Position numbers and translations under genes: made by a program
Assembly: GCF_014200575.1 (NCBI RefSeq)
Contig: NZ_JACHBZ010000001.1
Span: 124,001 to 188,000 of the forward strand
Origin: Mucilaginibacter saanensis
Lineage (GTDB): Bacteria; Bacteroidota; Bacteroidia; Sphingobacteriales; Sphingobacteriaceae
DNA length: 64,000 nucleotides
Direction: 5' to 3'
The notes under the pieces: generated by a model
Databases searched by the model: none
The model's input: the letters and a program-made list of their open reading frames with translations, nothing else
Told to the model about the DNA's origin: nothing
Part shown: positions 28,436 through 38,004 of the stretch, piece by piece
Numbering within the stretch: position 1 is the stretch's first letter
Layout of the letters: each line of letters opens with the position of its first letter

Positions 28436-28518
28436 TGTCATTCTGAGCGATAGCGAAGAATCCATCCTACTCAATACATAGTTCACGAATAGATCCTTCG
28501 CTATCGCTCAGGATGACA
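28436..28518. repeat. REP-like element, copy D
   Basis: TGTCATTCTGAGCGATAGCG at one end and CGCTATCGCTCAGGATGACA at the other are almost perfectly complementary, making this the best-paired copy. It lies between the terminators of csp and the sigma-factor gene. Confidence 0.75.
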
Positions 28519-28540
28519 ATAAGGCACTTGGCGGGTTGTA

Positions 28541-28583
28541 AACAAAAAGAGCGATGAAGGTTAACTTCATCGCTCTTTTTGTT
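28541..28583. terminator. Terminator of the primary sigma-factor gene
   Basis: A 19-bp perfect stem: AACAAAAAGAGCGATGAAG pairs with CTTCATCGCTCTTTTTGTT around GTTAA. It has A-runs and T-runs on both sides and can work in both directions. Confidence 0.88.
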
Positions 28584-28611
28584 ATGATATGGGCGCTGTG
28601 CGCCGATAGTA

Positions 28612-29472
28612 TTAGTTCAAATACGATTGTAAAAGATTTGATTTTGAATTGTGACGTAAACGCATCAAAGCCTTGTCTTTTAACTGACGTACACGCTCGC
28701 GGGTAAGGTTAAATTTCTCACCAATTTCTTCTAATGAATGTGCGGCATAACCACCCAGGCCAAAGAATAAAATGATCACCTCACGGTCGCGTTCAGCCAG
28801 GATACCTAATGAACGTTTGATCTCCTGTGACAAAGAATCAATCATCAGTTCAGTGTCGGTTGCTGCATCAGTACTTTGCAATACATCAAGCAGGGTGTTT
28901 TCTTCGCCTTGTATAAACGGTGCGTCCATTGATATCTGACGACCAGCATTACTCAACGAGTCAGAGATTTTATCAACAGATACTTCCAGATCATCTGCAA
29001 GTTCTTCCGGCGTTGGCTGTCTTTCGTACTGCTGCTCTAATTTTGAAGCGGCTTTATGTATTTTGCTTAATGAACCAATTTGGTTTAAAGGTAAACGTAC
29101 AATACGTGACTGCTCGGCTACGGCTGATAATATAGACTGGCGAATCCACCATACTGCGTATGATATGAATTTAAAGCCTTTTGTTTCATCAAAACGTCTG
29201 GCTGCTTTAATCAACCCTAAGTTTCCTTCGTTTATAAGATCGCCCAGTGTAAGGCCTTGATTTTGGTATTGTTTTGCAACCGATACCACAAAGCGAAGGT
29301 TAGTTTTTGTTAACCTTTCCAATGCAGCCTGGTCACCCTCGCGAATCTTTTGTGCCAGGATCACTTCTTCCTGCGCAGTAATTAAATCTACTTTACCTAT
29401 TTCATGCAGGTACTTTTCAAGCGACTGAGATTCACGGTTGGTAATGGATTGGGATATTTTGAGTTGTCTCAT
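28612..29472 (-). CDS. rpoD: Primary RNA polymerase sigma factor (short sigma-70)
   Basis: A 286-residue sigma factor without region 1.1, as is normal for the primary sigma of Bacteroidota. Region 1.2 is near residues 17-50 ([20 protein letters not shown]), region 2 near 55-125 ([32 protein letters not shown]), region 3 near 130-200 and region 4 near 225-280 ([18 protein letters not shown]). It directs the polymerase to the TAnnTTTG promoters found across this window. Its own promoter lies more than 200 bp upstream of the gene. Confidence 0.93.
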   Translation of the reverse strand: MRQLKISQSITNRESQSLEKYLHEIGKVDLITAQEEVILAQKIREGDQAALERLTKTNLRFVVSVAKQYQNQGLTLGDLINEGNLGLIKAARRFDETKGFKFISYAVWWIRQSILSAVAEQSRIVRLPLNQIGSLSKIHKAASKLEQQYERQPTPEELADDLEVSVDKISDSLSNAGRQISMDAPFIQGEENTLLDVLQSTDAATDTELMIDSLSQEIKRSLGILAERDREVIILFFGLGGYAAHSLEEIGEKFNLTRERVRQLKDKALMRLRHNSKSNLLQSYLN

Positions 29473-29782
29473 TTTTTGAATAGATTTTTTCAGCTAATAA
29501 ACAGTCCGATAAGATTTTGTCCGATTGGTTTAACCGGGCAGTGTTAAATAATAAATTAAATTAAACTTTGCTTCTTTGATTTGTCTATACCCGGGATAGT
29601 TATAAAACTTGGGTTGGCACTTTGTGTTATTGCAGTAAGAAGCGTGGTGTTGATAACCAATAAATGTTTAATCAATATATGATCTCTTAAATGGATTTAC
29701 AAAGATACTTAAAGAATTGCTATTATTGTGTCACAAATACATGTAATTATTATTAAAAAATAAAACATGAATTTGCCCTTTT
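29473..29782 (-). other. Long leader region of the sigma-factor gene
   Basis: No ORF is convincing here. The nearest good promoter on the minus strand is at 29700-29707, which would give a leader of about 220 nt. ACCGGGCAGTG and CCCGGGAT are the only G/C-rich islands, and I see no strong paired structure. Confidence 0.45.
29700..29707 (-). promoter_or_regulatory. Promoter -7 box of the sigma-factor gene
   Basis: On the minus strand this reads TATCTTTG, an exact TAnnTTTG box, about 230 bp before the start codon. No other such box lies closer to the gene. Confidence 0.55.
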
Positions 29783-32251
29783 TTAAGGTTTTGAGTCAGC
29801 AACTTCGGCAGTTGTTTCTTGCTTTTTTGCCCTGTTTTTGTTCCATTTTATTTTTATTTTACCGTCATCACCGTCTGTAGCTAATATATGTAAAACTATG
29901 CCGCGCATACGTTTTTTATTTCGTTCAGTTTGGTCAACTATGGCCGTGTCATTTTTAGGATTACGGAGCGGAATATCCAAGGCGATGTTTGTCCCTTTTG
30001 ATAAGGAGTAAACACCCGCAATATCCATATTAAGCACGCTGGAGTTAATTTGCATAGGACTGATGGTTATTTTATCGCCATTGATGTCAAATTTACCCTT
30101 CAGATTGGAGAAGGTGATATTATCCAGATTGCGGAACGGAAAGGCAAATTTACCTACACTTTTAATGGGGCTGAAATTAACTAATGCCCCTTTCTGCAGA
30201 TCAATGGTGGCCACCCCGTTTATTGATCGCGGCACCAGATTTCCCTCGCTGTTTATGCTCCCCGTAATATGGGCCTGCGACGACAGGAACCCCCGCAGGT
30301 TTTTATAACTAAAACTCGTTAACCCAAAATCATTAAACGAGTAAAAGAAGTTACTGGTATTTACATTGTCAATTTGAGTGTTGAGCAAAAAGTTATTTAC
30401 GGCCCCGTTCTGCACAATATTGCCTGCTAATTTTAGTGATCCGCCGGCATGTTTTACGCTTACGTTTTGCACCCGTATGCTGTTATCGGCCAGGAGCAGG
30501 TCGGCAGTGGCATCGGTAGCCAGAAATTTTTTATAGTAAACCTTTGCAACACGCAGATGAAGCTCGGCCTTGCCCTTATCAAAAGCCGTATTCAGCTTAT
30601 TGTTTAAATTGGTTTTACCACCCCTGCTTTTAACGGGTGCTTCGGTTTTGCGGGCGTTCAAAAATCCTAAAAACTCAGCTATATGTAACTGCGGGCTATG
30701 TATTTGCCATGTTATCAGTATTTTTTCGGGAGCGGTATAGTACAGGTTTAAAAAGTTATTTACACGCCCTTCCATATACACCACGCTATTGCCGGTTTGC
30801 AGGCGTATATTATTCATCAGTAAATCATTCCCCGCAAACTTGAGCGAAATTCCTGTATTTTTAAAGTTAAGGTTTCGGGGCAGGTAGCTTACATCGGCAT
30901 TTTTAATATTAACCGTTCCGCTTAATTCAGGTTTGGTTAGCTTGTAGTTCACCAGGTCGGCTTTATAGGCCATTTTAATATCGGCGGTGCCTTTGGTAAA
31001 CTGAAGGCTCTGGTCGCCAATTACCTGGTTAAGCTTTTCCACATCAAAGTGCGATTTAAAAATGCCCGTTGCCACAGGAACATCCAGGTTATTGATAAAG
31101 GCGGTATCTACCGTAAAGGGTATTTGCTTGTAGTTGCCGTTTAAATGGTACAGCTTGATAACGGAATTTTCATCGCCCAAACCTTTGCCGTTAATGTAAT
31201 TATTGGAGAACACACCGTTAAAGCTGCAATTATCAATTTTACCGCCGGGTGTAGTAAGTGTATTGTTTTTTGCCTTGGCCGTTACGTAAATCAGGGGATC
31301 GCTGCTACCGCCAAAACTGCCGTTTAAATCGCAGGTTACGGCAATAGGGTCATCGAGATTAAACATGCTGAGGCTTTGGGTAATGTTTGGCGCCAGCAGG
31401 TTGGCGGCGCTTTTCCACAGGATCTCATCGTCGGCAATGTTTAATGTAAAGTCAACAGGATCTTTGGCCAGGTTAAATTTACCGCCAATGGTAAAAGCAT
31501 CATCGCCTATGTTTAAGGTATTGGGTGCCACGGCAATAAGCTTGGTTTTGTTATTGTAACTGATATCAAAAGGGCCCTGCAACAGTTTATCCTTCATAAA
31601 GCTGCCTCTTTTAGTGTTAAAGGAAAAGCTTTTAACCAGTGTTTTTAATTTAAGATTAGCCTGCCAGCCCGTAGCGGGGTAATCCATTTTTCCGTTTACG
31701 CCCTGTACCTCAAACTGAAATAATTTAAAGGCTTTACGGTCATCAACTACAAAATTAACGTTGTTTAGCTCAAAGCGCTTAATTTGGGTTGATGAGCTGC
31801 TTTTGTTGTCGGGTTTGTTATCGGTTTTAGGCTTGCTTTTAAAAACGGCTGTATTGCTGTAACCCGTGCTATCGGTAAACAGGTCAATACTGGCATTGTT
31901 AATTTCAATTTTATCAATGTCAACAATACCTTTGATTAATTGCATGGCATTTACCGATACATAAAAATCTTTGGCATCCAACAAGGTATGGTGGTGCACA
32001 GGCCAAAGCTTATCCTTAATGACCACGTTTTTTAATACAACGGATACGCCGGGAAATCCCTTGAAAAAGGTAGGGTCAAGTGTACCGATGGTTAAGGTGC
32101 CATTGAGGTTTTTATTAAGCTCGGTAGTAATTAAGTTAAGTACCTTTTGCTTATTAAAAATAACATAAACGGTAATGGCAATAAAAGCAATTACAACCAA
32201 AGCTATAATACCGCTAAGTACCTTTAATATTATTTTAATCCACTTTGGCAT
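29783..32251 (-). CDS. AsmA-like inner-membrane-anchored protein
   Basis: An 822-residue protein. One N-terminal membrane anchor (IILKVLSGIIALVVIAFIAI) is followed by the AsmA pattern: LNKNLNGTLTIGTLDPTFFKGFPGVSV-type blocks near residues 40-75, long runs of beta-strands in the centre and a C-terminal AsmA-like domain (FPFRNLDNITFSNLKGKFDI). Relatives span the periplasm and move or regulate phospholipids on the way to the outer membrane. It ends in a basic tail. It is a single gene on the minus strand. Confidence 0.85.
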   Translation of the reverse strand: MPKWIKIILKVLSGIIALVVIAFIAITVYVIFNKQKVLNLITTELNKNLNGTLTIGTLDPTFFKGFPGVSVVLKNVVIKDKLWPVHHHTLLDAKDFYVSVNAMQLIKGIVDIDKIEINNASIDLFTDSTGYSNTAVFKSKPKTDNKPDNKSSSSTQIKRFELNNVNFVVDDRKAFKLFQFEVQGVNGKMDYPATGWQANLKLKTLVKSFSFNTKRGSFMKDKLLQGPFDISYNNKTKLIAVAPNTLNIGDDAFTIGGKFNLAKDPVDFTLNIADDEILWKSAANLLAPNITQSLSMFNLDDPIAVTCDLNGSFGGSSDPLIYVTAKAKNNTLTTPGGKIDNCSFNGVFSNNYINGKGLGDENSVIKLYHLNGNYKQIPFTVDTAFINNLDVPVATGIFKSHFDVEKLNQVIGDQSLQFTKGTADIKMAYKADLVNYKLTKPELSGTVNIKNADVSYLPRNLNFKNTGISLKFAGNDLLMNNIRLQTGNSVVYMEGRVNNFLNLYYTAPEKILITWQIHSPQLHIAEFLGFLNARKTEAPVKSRGGKTNLNNKLNTAFDKGKAELHLRVAKVYYKKFLATDATADLLLADNSIRVQNVSVKHAGGSLKLAGNIVQNGAVNNFLLNTQIDNVNTSNFFYSFNDFGLTSFSYKNLRGFLSSQAHITGSINSEGNLVPRSINGVATIDLQKGALVNFSPIKSVGKFAFPFRNLDNITFSNLKGKFDINGDKITISPMQINSSVLNMDIAGVYSLSKGTNIALDIPLRNPKNDTAIVDQTERNKKRMRGIVLHILATDGDDGKIKIKWNKNRAKKQETTAEVADSKP

Positions 32252-32370
32252 ATTATTAATTTAATAATAAAGGTTTAGGCTGCCTAATTGTTTGTATGTA
32301 AAGCCTGTAGTTGTACGATGTATGTAAATTGTTACCGATGTTGAGTTAACTTACGTTTAACAAAAATGCA

Positions 32371-32961
32371 TTAACCGGTAATAAGTTTTAAGGCCTCCTG
32401 TATATAATGCAGGCCTTGTTCAGAATAGGTTAATCCCAGGGCAAACGCATGCCCGTGCGCATCCATTTTTAACAGTGACTTTTTAAGGATGTTGATCACC
32501 TTTTTGGCCTCGTATTTGGGATGAAAATCCTCGTACTGAAACTGAAGGAAAACCAGGCATAAAGCGTTTTCCATGGTTTGCACATCATCATCAACCTTGA
32601 TTTTTTGTTTAAGCAAAATTTGTTTGGTCCGGGCAATCTGATCGGGCTGATAACCGACCTGCTCCATGATGGCCGCAGCTTTTTCGGCATGATATTGGGC
32701 CAGGTCCTTACGCCATTTTAAATAAGCCTCGCGGCCTTCGGGGTAGGTGTTACGGGGAATTTCCCAGCGCCCTATATGCTGGCTTCGTGAGGCCAATAGT
32801 AACTCTTCGCTGGCATCGGGAGCCAGCTGATTTACCCAGTCATACAGTTTTAAAGCCAAAAAGTATTCCTGGGGATAGGTTAAACCGTCCCAGGTAAAAG
32901 TGTTAGGGTCCTTTTTATTGTAGGCATCAAATAGCTCAAAGGCGGCGCTTAATTTATTCAT
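32371..32961 (-). CDS. DUF4202 protein, last gene of the nitrate operon
   Basis: A 196-residue soluble, mostly helical protein starting MNKLSAAFELFDAYNKKDPN. The segments SRSQHIGRWEIPRNTYPEGREAYLKWR and ENALCLVFLQFQYEDF (positions about 60-150) match the DUF4202 family, which has an HD-domain-like arrangement of His and Asp. The biochemical activity is not established. It lies 25 bp after the rubredoxin-containing gene, so it is co-transcribed with nitrate assimilation and may act in cofactor or nitrogen control (inference). Confidence 0.8.
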   Translation of the reverse strand: MNKLSAAFELFDAYNKKDPNTFTWDGLTYPQEYFLALKLYDWVNQLAPDASEELLLASRSQHIGRWEIPRNTYPEGREAYLKWRKDLAQYHAEKAAAIMEQVGYQPDQIARTKQILLKQKIKVDDDVQTMENALCLVFLQFQYEDFHPKYEAKKVINILKKSLLKMDAHGHAFALGLTYSEQGLHYIQEALKLITG

Positions 32962-32986
32962 AGTTATAAATTAGCGTAAATATAAC

Positions 32987-34453
32987 TTATTTAATACTGG
33001 TTAATCTGTTTTCGAGCAGTATAAAACTATCTTTTCCCGACTCGCAAACCGGGCAGCTATAGGTATCCAGGCTTTCAAAATCGGTACCGGCAGCAATTCC
33101 GTTAACAATGTCGCCATAGGTTTTATCATAAATACTGAAACAGCTTTTGCACTGATAAATATAATCCACCTCCTTATCGGCTTGCTTATCATCCTTCTTG
33201 TCCGCAGTCTGGCTCAGTAAAACGTTATCGTCAATTAAAATGCCATAAAAATGGTTGCAAAGCTCCATAATGCACGGGCCCAGATCGGCCCGCTTTACCT
33301 TGGTTTTATAGCTAACATAATTGCGCGAGTTTGGATTAAAATCATGGGTGTGCAGTATATCAAACACATCCTGTTTATGCTTTTTAATAATGATGGAACC
33401 GGGCAGCCCGGTTTTGGGCTGCATTTTTATGGCAAAGCAAAGGCGGTAAGTGCGCAGGTCATATTCCTCAAACTCCCGTACCAGCTCCTGTTTCAATTGC
33501 AGGCTTTCGCTGTTCAGGTTTTCCAGCTGCCAGTTTAGCTCGTTGGAGGCGTGCCTTACATTTACCCGGTATTTGTTTAGTATAATGCCCCATTCTTTAC
33601 GGTCGGGCTCATTGATGCCTTTGATCAACAGCGATTTCCAGGGGGTAGTATATAGCTGGCCAACCCTGTTTTTGAGGCAGATGGTGCAAATATCCTTCAT
33701 GAACGTTATGGGGAAAAGCTCATTACGGCGATAAATGCCCAGCCAGTATTTATTATTCAGGTACCGGTTAAAACCCTCGTAGTAGGGGAGCTGAAAATCG
33801 GGTAGTTTTAATGCCTCGGTTATGGGTTGATTTACAAGATCACTCCCGGCGGTAACCAATTCATGAAATTTGAGATGATCTGTTTGCTGCTGATCATAAA
33901 ACAGTTCTTTATGATCAATGATTACCTTTTCGGCTATTTTGCTGATTAGCGGGATATCATCAGAGTAAATTAAAGACGGCCAGCAGTATATATCGCCGGT
34001 TTTTGGGAAACGTACATACAGGTACCAATAGTTGCTTACATCAGAAGTAATGAAATTGAAGTTGCCGCTAAAAAATGGGACAAAGGTCTGTTGCCTGTCA
34101 ACCAGGTTAATTTTTAAACGGGGCTTAAAGTTAAACAGGTCAAAAATATCTTTATAAACACCTTCCTTTATCCAGCTTTCTGTATTAAATATGGCATCGG
34201 TAACGTATGAGCTGATGATGTTCGGAAACTCCTCCTCATTTATTTCATAGCTGATCTCGGCACTGAGCATGTCCGTTTCCATATCTTCCAGCTGGCTGGC
34301 TTCAATATGAAAAAACAGCTGCTGGCGGTTACCGATCTGGATATTTGTGGCGCCTGCATTTTCTGCAATCAGCAAAAGCTCATATAAGTCACCGGCAGAT
34401 ACTACGCCTCCCGGTAAATTTATCTTGATACAATAGGTTGCTTTTTCGTCCAT
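32987..34453 (-). CDS. Sirohaem-reductase-like protein with C-terminal rubredoxin domain
   Basis: A 488-residue protein. The N-terminus (LPGGVVSAGDLYELLLIAENA, then GNRQQLFFHI) matches the ferredoxin-like half-domain of nitrite/sulfite reductases. The C-terminal 55 residues are a rubredoxin domain: CKSC, GTDFESL and CPVC supply the four iron ligands. In between I find no C-x5-C plus C-x3-C set, so a 4Fe-4S/sirohaem centre like that of NirB appears to be absent. It probably carries electrons for the nitrate reductase encoded 9 bp upstream. Direct nitrite reduction is unlikely. It is an operon member. Confidence 0.8.
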   Translation of the reverse strand: MDEKATYCIKINLPGGVVSAGDLYELLLIAENAGATNIQIGNRQQLFFHIEASQLEDMETDMLSAEISYEINEEEFPNIISSYVTDAIFNTESWIKEGVYKDIFDLFNFKPRLKINLVDRQQTFVPFFSGNFNFITSDVSNYWYLYVRFPKTGDIYCWPSLIYSDDIPLISKIAEKVIIDHKELFYDQQQTDHLKFHELVTAGSDLVNQPITEALKLPDFQLPYYEGFNRYLNNKYWLGIYRRNELFPITFMKDICTICLKNRVGQLYTTPWKSLLIKGINEPDRKEWGIILNKYRVNVRHASNELNWQLENLNSESLQLKQELVREFEEYDLRTYRLCFAIKMQPKTGLPGSIIIKKHKQDVFDILHTHDFNPNSRNYVSYKTKVKRADLGPCIMELCNHFYGILIDDNVLLSQTADKKDDKQADKEVDYIYQCKSCFSIYDKTYGDIVNGIAAGTDFESLDTYSCPVCESGKDSFILLENRLTSIK

Positions 34454-34462
34454 GGCTATCTT

Positions 34463-37400
34463 TTATTTTGCTAAAACCTCAGCTTTAAGCATTTCTTCCA
34501 GTATACGTTTTACTTCGGGCCGGCATGATCCGCAGCCGGTACCCGCCCCGGTAGTTGTACACAGGTCTTTAAGGTTATTACAGCCGGATGCTATCTTGTT
34601 CTGGATGTTTTCGCTGCCTACATTGTTGCAGCTGCATACTAACTTCCCGAGTACAGGTTCGGCCGTGTTACCGCTGCGTAGCAACTGGATGCGTTTTTCG
34701 CTCAGTTCGGTTTTATTGGCTATCAACTCCCTGAACTCCTGAAATTCGCCTTTGTCGCCTATCAGTATCGTGCCTACTAAGCGGTCTTCGTGAATGATAC
34801 ACTTTTTATAGTAGCGCTTAGCTTTGTCAATAAACACAATTTCCTCGTAGTTGATATTGTCCGGGCACTCTGACAGGCCAATGCTGCACAAATCAAAACC
34901 ATGAATTTTAATGATGTTCATGAACAGCGTGCCTTTGTAATAGCTGGCAATATCGCCGTTCATGTATTTGGCCATTACCTCGGCCTGTTGCTCTGCTGCT
35001 GCAGTAATGCCATACATGGTGCCCTGAAACTCGGCTATTTCGCCTATGGCGTATATGTCAGGATCGCTGGTTTGCATGCGCTCGTTTACAATAACACCAC
35101 GTTTGCACTCCAGGCCGCAATCCCGGGCAATTTCAAGGTTGGGGGTAGTGCCTATAGCCAGGATCATGGCGTCGCAATCAATTTTGTTGCCGCTTTTTAA
35201 ACCCACACCGGTTAATTTCGACCGCCCATAAAACAACTGCACTTCATCGTCATAATAAATATCACAACCTTGATCAACCATTTCTTCGGCAAGCAGCTGG
35301 CTGCCTAATACATCAAGCTGGCGGTTTAAAAAGCGCGATACCCGCTGTACAATGGTTATCCTCATGCCAATTTCGCGCAGGGATGCTGCCATTTCCAGCC
35401 CCAATAAACCACCGCCAACAATTACCACGTGGCCGCCCTGCGGTACATGTTTTATAAAGCCGTCGGCATCGTTACGGCTGCGCATGGTGAATATACCCGG
35501 TAATGATGGCACGTTTTTAGGCACCGATGCCCGGCTGCCGGTGGCCAGCAGCAACACGTCATAAGGCGTTTTTACACCACGCGAATCAGTAACAGTTTTG
35601 TTGGTGCGGTCAACTTTTTCAATACTTACGCCCCGCAGCATCTTTATTTTATAGGCAGGTTCTTCCGAGTCCTTCATTTTTACCAGCTGTTCCCATGACT
35701 GCTCGCCGCTAATGTAATCCGGCAGCATAACGCGGTTGTAAAAAGGGTGGTTCTCCTTGCTGAATATCGTGATCTCATCATCGGGGTTCAGCTCCCGGTA
35801 TGATTTTACAAAGCCATAGGCTCCCGCGCCGGCGCCCACTACCACAATACGCTGAAAAGGCTTTTTATATTTTTGCAGATGAACGGCACAAAATTTAAAG
35901 TCGGGCTCTTTTGATATTGGGTCAACCAGTGTGCTGGTCAGGTTGTTGGCGCGGTTAAGGTCGTTGTTTAAAATTTTGCCCCAGTGCATGGGCAAAAACA
36001 CCACACCCTGTTTTATTTGAGCGGTAATTTTGGCCTGTACCCTTACTTCGCCACGCCTGGAGGTAATGGTGGTAATATCGCCTTCGTTTAAGCTCAGGCT
36101 GGCGGCATCATTGGGGTGAATCTCTAAAAATGCCTGTTTATAGTGCTGATTAAGCTTATTTACCTTGCTTGTTTTACTCATGGTATGCCACTGATCGCGG
36201 ATGCGGCCGGTGGTGAGGATAAAAGGGAAATCCTCATCGGGCATTTCGCTGGTCAGGGTATCCGGAACTGCGCTGATTATGGCCTTTTTTGACGGGGTGT
36301 AAAACTGCTTATCAATAAATAAACGGGGTGTGCCTTTTGGCGGGCTTTTCTTTTTATAGGGCCATTGTACCGTTTTTTGTTCCTTTAAAACCGCATAGCT
36401 CAAGCCGCTGATATCAATATTGGTTTTAGCGGTAAGCTTTACGTGCTCGTCATAAATGGCTGCGGCATTTTCAAAATCAAAACCTTTATAACCCATTTTA
36501 CGGGCAAACCGGCAAATGATCTCTGAGTCGGGGAGGGCCTCGCCCGGCGGATCAAGGATCTTGTTCAGGTAGCTGATGCGCCGCTCAGAGTTGGTCATGG
36601 TGCCTTCCTTTTCTGCCCAGGCTGCTGCGGGTAGTATAACGTCGGCATAAGCCAGGGTTTCGGGCTTATTGCTGATTTCCTGTACCACTACAAACTTTGC
36701 TTTTTGCAGAGCCTTTTCGGCCAGGCGTACGTTGGGCAGGCTGGTTAAGGGGTTGGTACACATGATCCAGATGGCCTTTAGGCGGCCATCATCCAATGCC
36801 TCAAACATTTCGGTAGCCGTTAGGCCCGGTTTGGCTTGTATGGTAGTGCCACCCCAGAATTTTTGTACCTCTTCCCGGTGCAGCGGATTACCCATATTGC
36901 GATGGGCCGGGAGTATGTTGGACAATCCACCAACTTCCCTGCCGCCCATAGCATTGGGCTGCCCTGTTAATGATAACGGGCCAGAGCCGGGTTTACCAAT
37001 ATGCCCGGTGATCAGATTAAGGTTGATGAGGCTCAGGTTTTTGTTTACCCCGATGACGCTTTGGTTAAGACCCATAGTCCACATAGTGATAAAGCCCTTA
37101 GCCTCGCCTATATATTTTGCCGCAAGGCGGATGTCGTTTTCGTTTAATCCACAAATTTGAGCGGCTTCGGTCAGTGTTCTTTGAAAAACAATGGTGCTGT
37201 ATTGCTCAAAACCTTCGGCATGGTTATTAATAAAGTCGATGTCTATATCGCCGTTTTCAATAAGCAGGCGACCTATGGCATGGTTGAGCGTAATATCGGT
37301 ACCCGGGTTAATCTGCAAATGCAGATCGGCAATGGCGCAGGTATCCGTAACCCGCGGGTCAACCACAATAATTTTTGTGTCGGGATTGGCGGCTTTGTGC

Positions 37401-37999
37401 GCTTCAACCCTGCGCCATAAAATAGGATGGCACCAGGCAGGGTTGCCGCCCATAATATAAAAGCAATCGGCCAGTTCAATATCGTCATAACAAAGCGGAA
37501 CGCTATCCTCACCAAGCGATATTTTATAGGCGGCAACGGCGCTGCTCATGCACAGGCGCGAGTTGGTATCAATGTTATTGCTGCCAATAAATCCCTTGAT
37601 CAGTTTGTTAACTACATAATACTCTTCGGTAAGGCATTGTCCTGATGCGTAAAAGGCTACAGAATCTGGTCCGTATTTATCAATAAAGGTTTTAAAAACA
37701 GCAGCAGTACGGTCAAGTGCCTCATCCCAGCTTACCCGTTGCAGGGGCATACTTTTGTTATAACGCATCTGCGGGTAATAGAGCCGGTCGCTTTTGTCAT
37801 TGGCGGTATGGTGCAGGTTCATTCCCTTGCTGCAAAGCATACCTTTATTAACCGGGTGCTCTTTATCGCCCTGGAGCGTAATTGTTCCGTTTTTTTCCTT
37901 GTTCACCACAATACCGCAACCCACCCCGCAATAACAGCAGGTGGAGGTTACGGCATTGGCGGTTAACCTGTTTTTAGATGTTGATACTTTTACGCTCAT
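34463..37999 (-). CDS. nasC: Assimilatory nitrate reductase fused to an FAD/NAD(P)H reductase and BFD domain
   Basis: A 1178-residue fusion protein. Residues 1-700 are a molybdopterin nitrate reductase: 4Fe-4S ligands C21, C24, C28 and C56, the molybdenum-type Cys150 in NSRLCMSS, and the dinucleotide-binding C-terminal domain (LTTGRIRDQWHTMSKT). Residues about 715-1060 are a NirB-like FAD/NAD(P)H oxidoreductase (VVVGAGAGAYGFV and VVIVGGGLLGLEMAASL). Residues 1120-1160 are a BFD-type 2Fe-2S domain with C1122, C1124, C1156 and C1159. The protein can therefore pass electrons from NAD(P)H to nitrate in one chain. It is fourth from last in the operon, 5 bp after the transporter gene. The symbol follows function only. 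Confidence 0.9.
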   Translation of the reverse strand: MSVKVSTSKNRLTANAVTSTCCYCGVGCGIVVNKEKNGTITLQGDKEHPVNKGMLCSKGMNLHHTANDKSDRLYYPQMRYNKSMPLQRVSWDEALDRTAAVFKTFIDKYGPDSVAFYASGQCLTEEYYVVNKLIKGFIGSNNIDTNSRLCMSSAVAAYKISLGEDSVPLCYDDIELADCFYIMGGNPAWCHPILWRRVEAHKAANPDTKIIVVDPRVTDTCAIADLHLQINPGTDITLNHAIGRLLIENGDIDIDFINNHAEGFEQYSTIVFQRTLTEAAQICGLNENDIRLAAKYIGEAKGFITMWTMGLNQSVIGVNKNLSLINLNLITGHIGKPGSGPLSLTGQPNAMGGREVGGLSNILPAHRNMGNPLHREEVQKFWGGTTIQAKPGLTATEMFEALDDGRLKAIWIMCTNPLTSLPNVRLAEKALQKAKFVVVQEISNKPETLAYADVILPAAAWAEKEGTMTNSERRISYLNKILDPPGEALPDSEIICRFARKMGYKGFDFENAAAIYDEHVKLTAKTNIDISGLSYAVLKEQKTVQWPYKKKSPPKGTPRLFIDKQFYTPSKKAIISAVPDTLTSEMPDEDFPFILTTGRIRDQWHTMSKTSKVNKLNQHYKQAFLEIHPNDAASLSLNEGDITTITSRRGEVRVQAKITAQIKQGVVFLPMHWGKILNNDLNRANNLTSTLVDPISKEPDFKFCAVHLQKYKKPFQRIVVVGAGAGAYGFVKSYRELNPDDEITIFSKENHPFYNRVMLPDYISGEQSWEQLVKMKDSEEPAYKIKMLRGVSIEKVDRTNKTVTDSRGVKTPYDVLLLATGSRASVPKNVPSLPGIFTMRSRNDADGFIKHVPQGGHVVIVGGGLLGLEMAASLREIGMRITIVQRVSRFLNRQLDVLGSQLLAEEMVDQGCDIYYDDEVQLFYGRSKLTGVGLKSGNKIDCDAMILAIGTTPNLEIARDCGLECKRGVIVNERMQTSDPDIYAIGEIAEFQGTMYGITAAAEQQAEVMAKYMNGDIASYYKGTLFMNIIKIHGFDLCSIGLSECPDNINYEEIVFIDKAKRYYKKCIIHEDRLVGTILIGDKGEFQEFRELIANKTELSEKRIQLLRSGNTAEPVLGKLVCSCNNVGSENIQNKIASGCNNLKDLCTTTGAGTGCGSCRPEVKRILEEMLKAEVLAK

Positions 38000-38004
38000 T
38001 ATAA

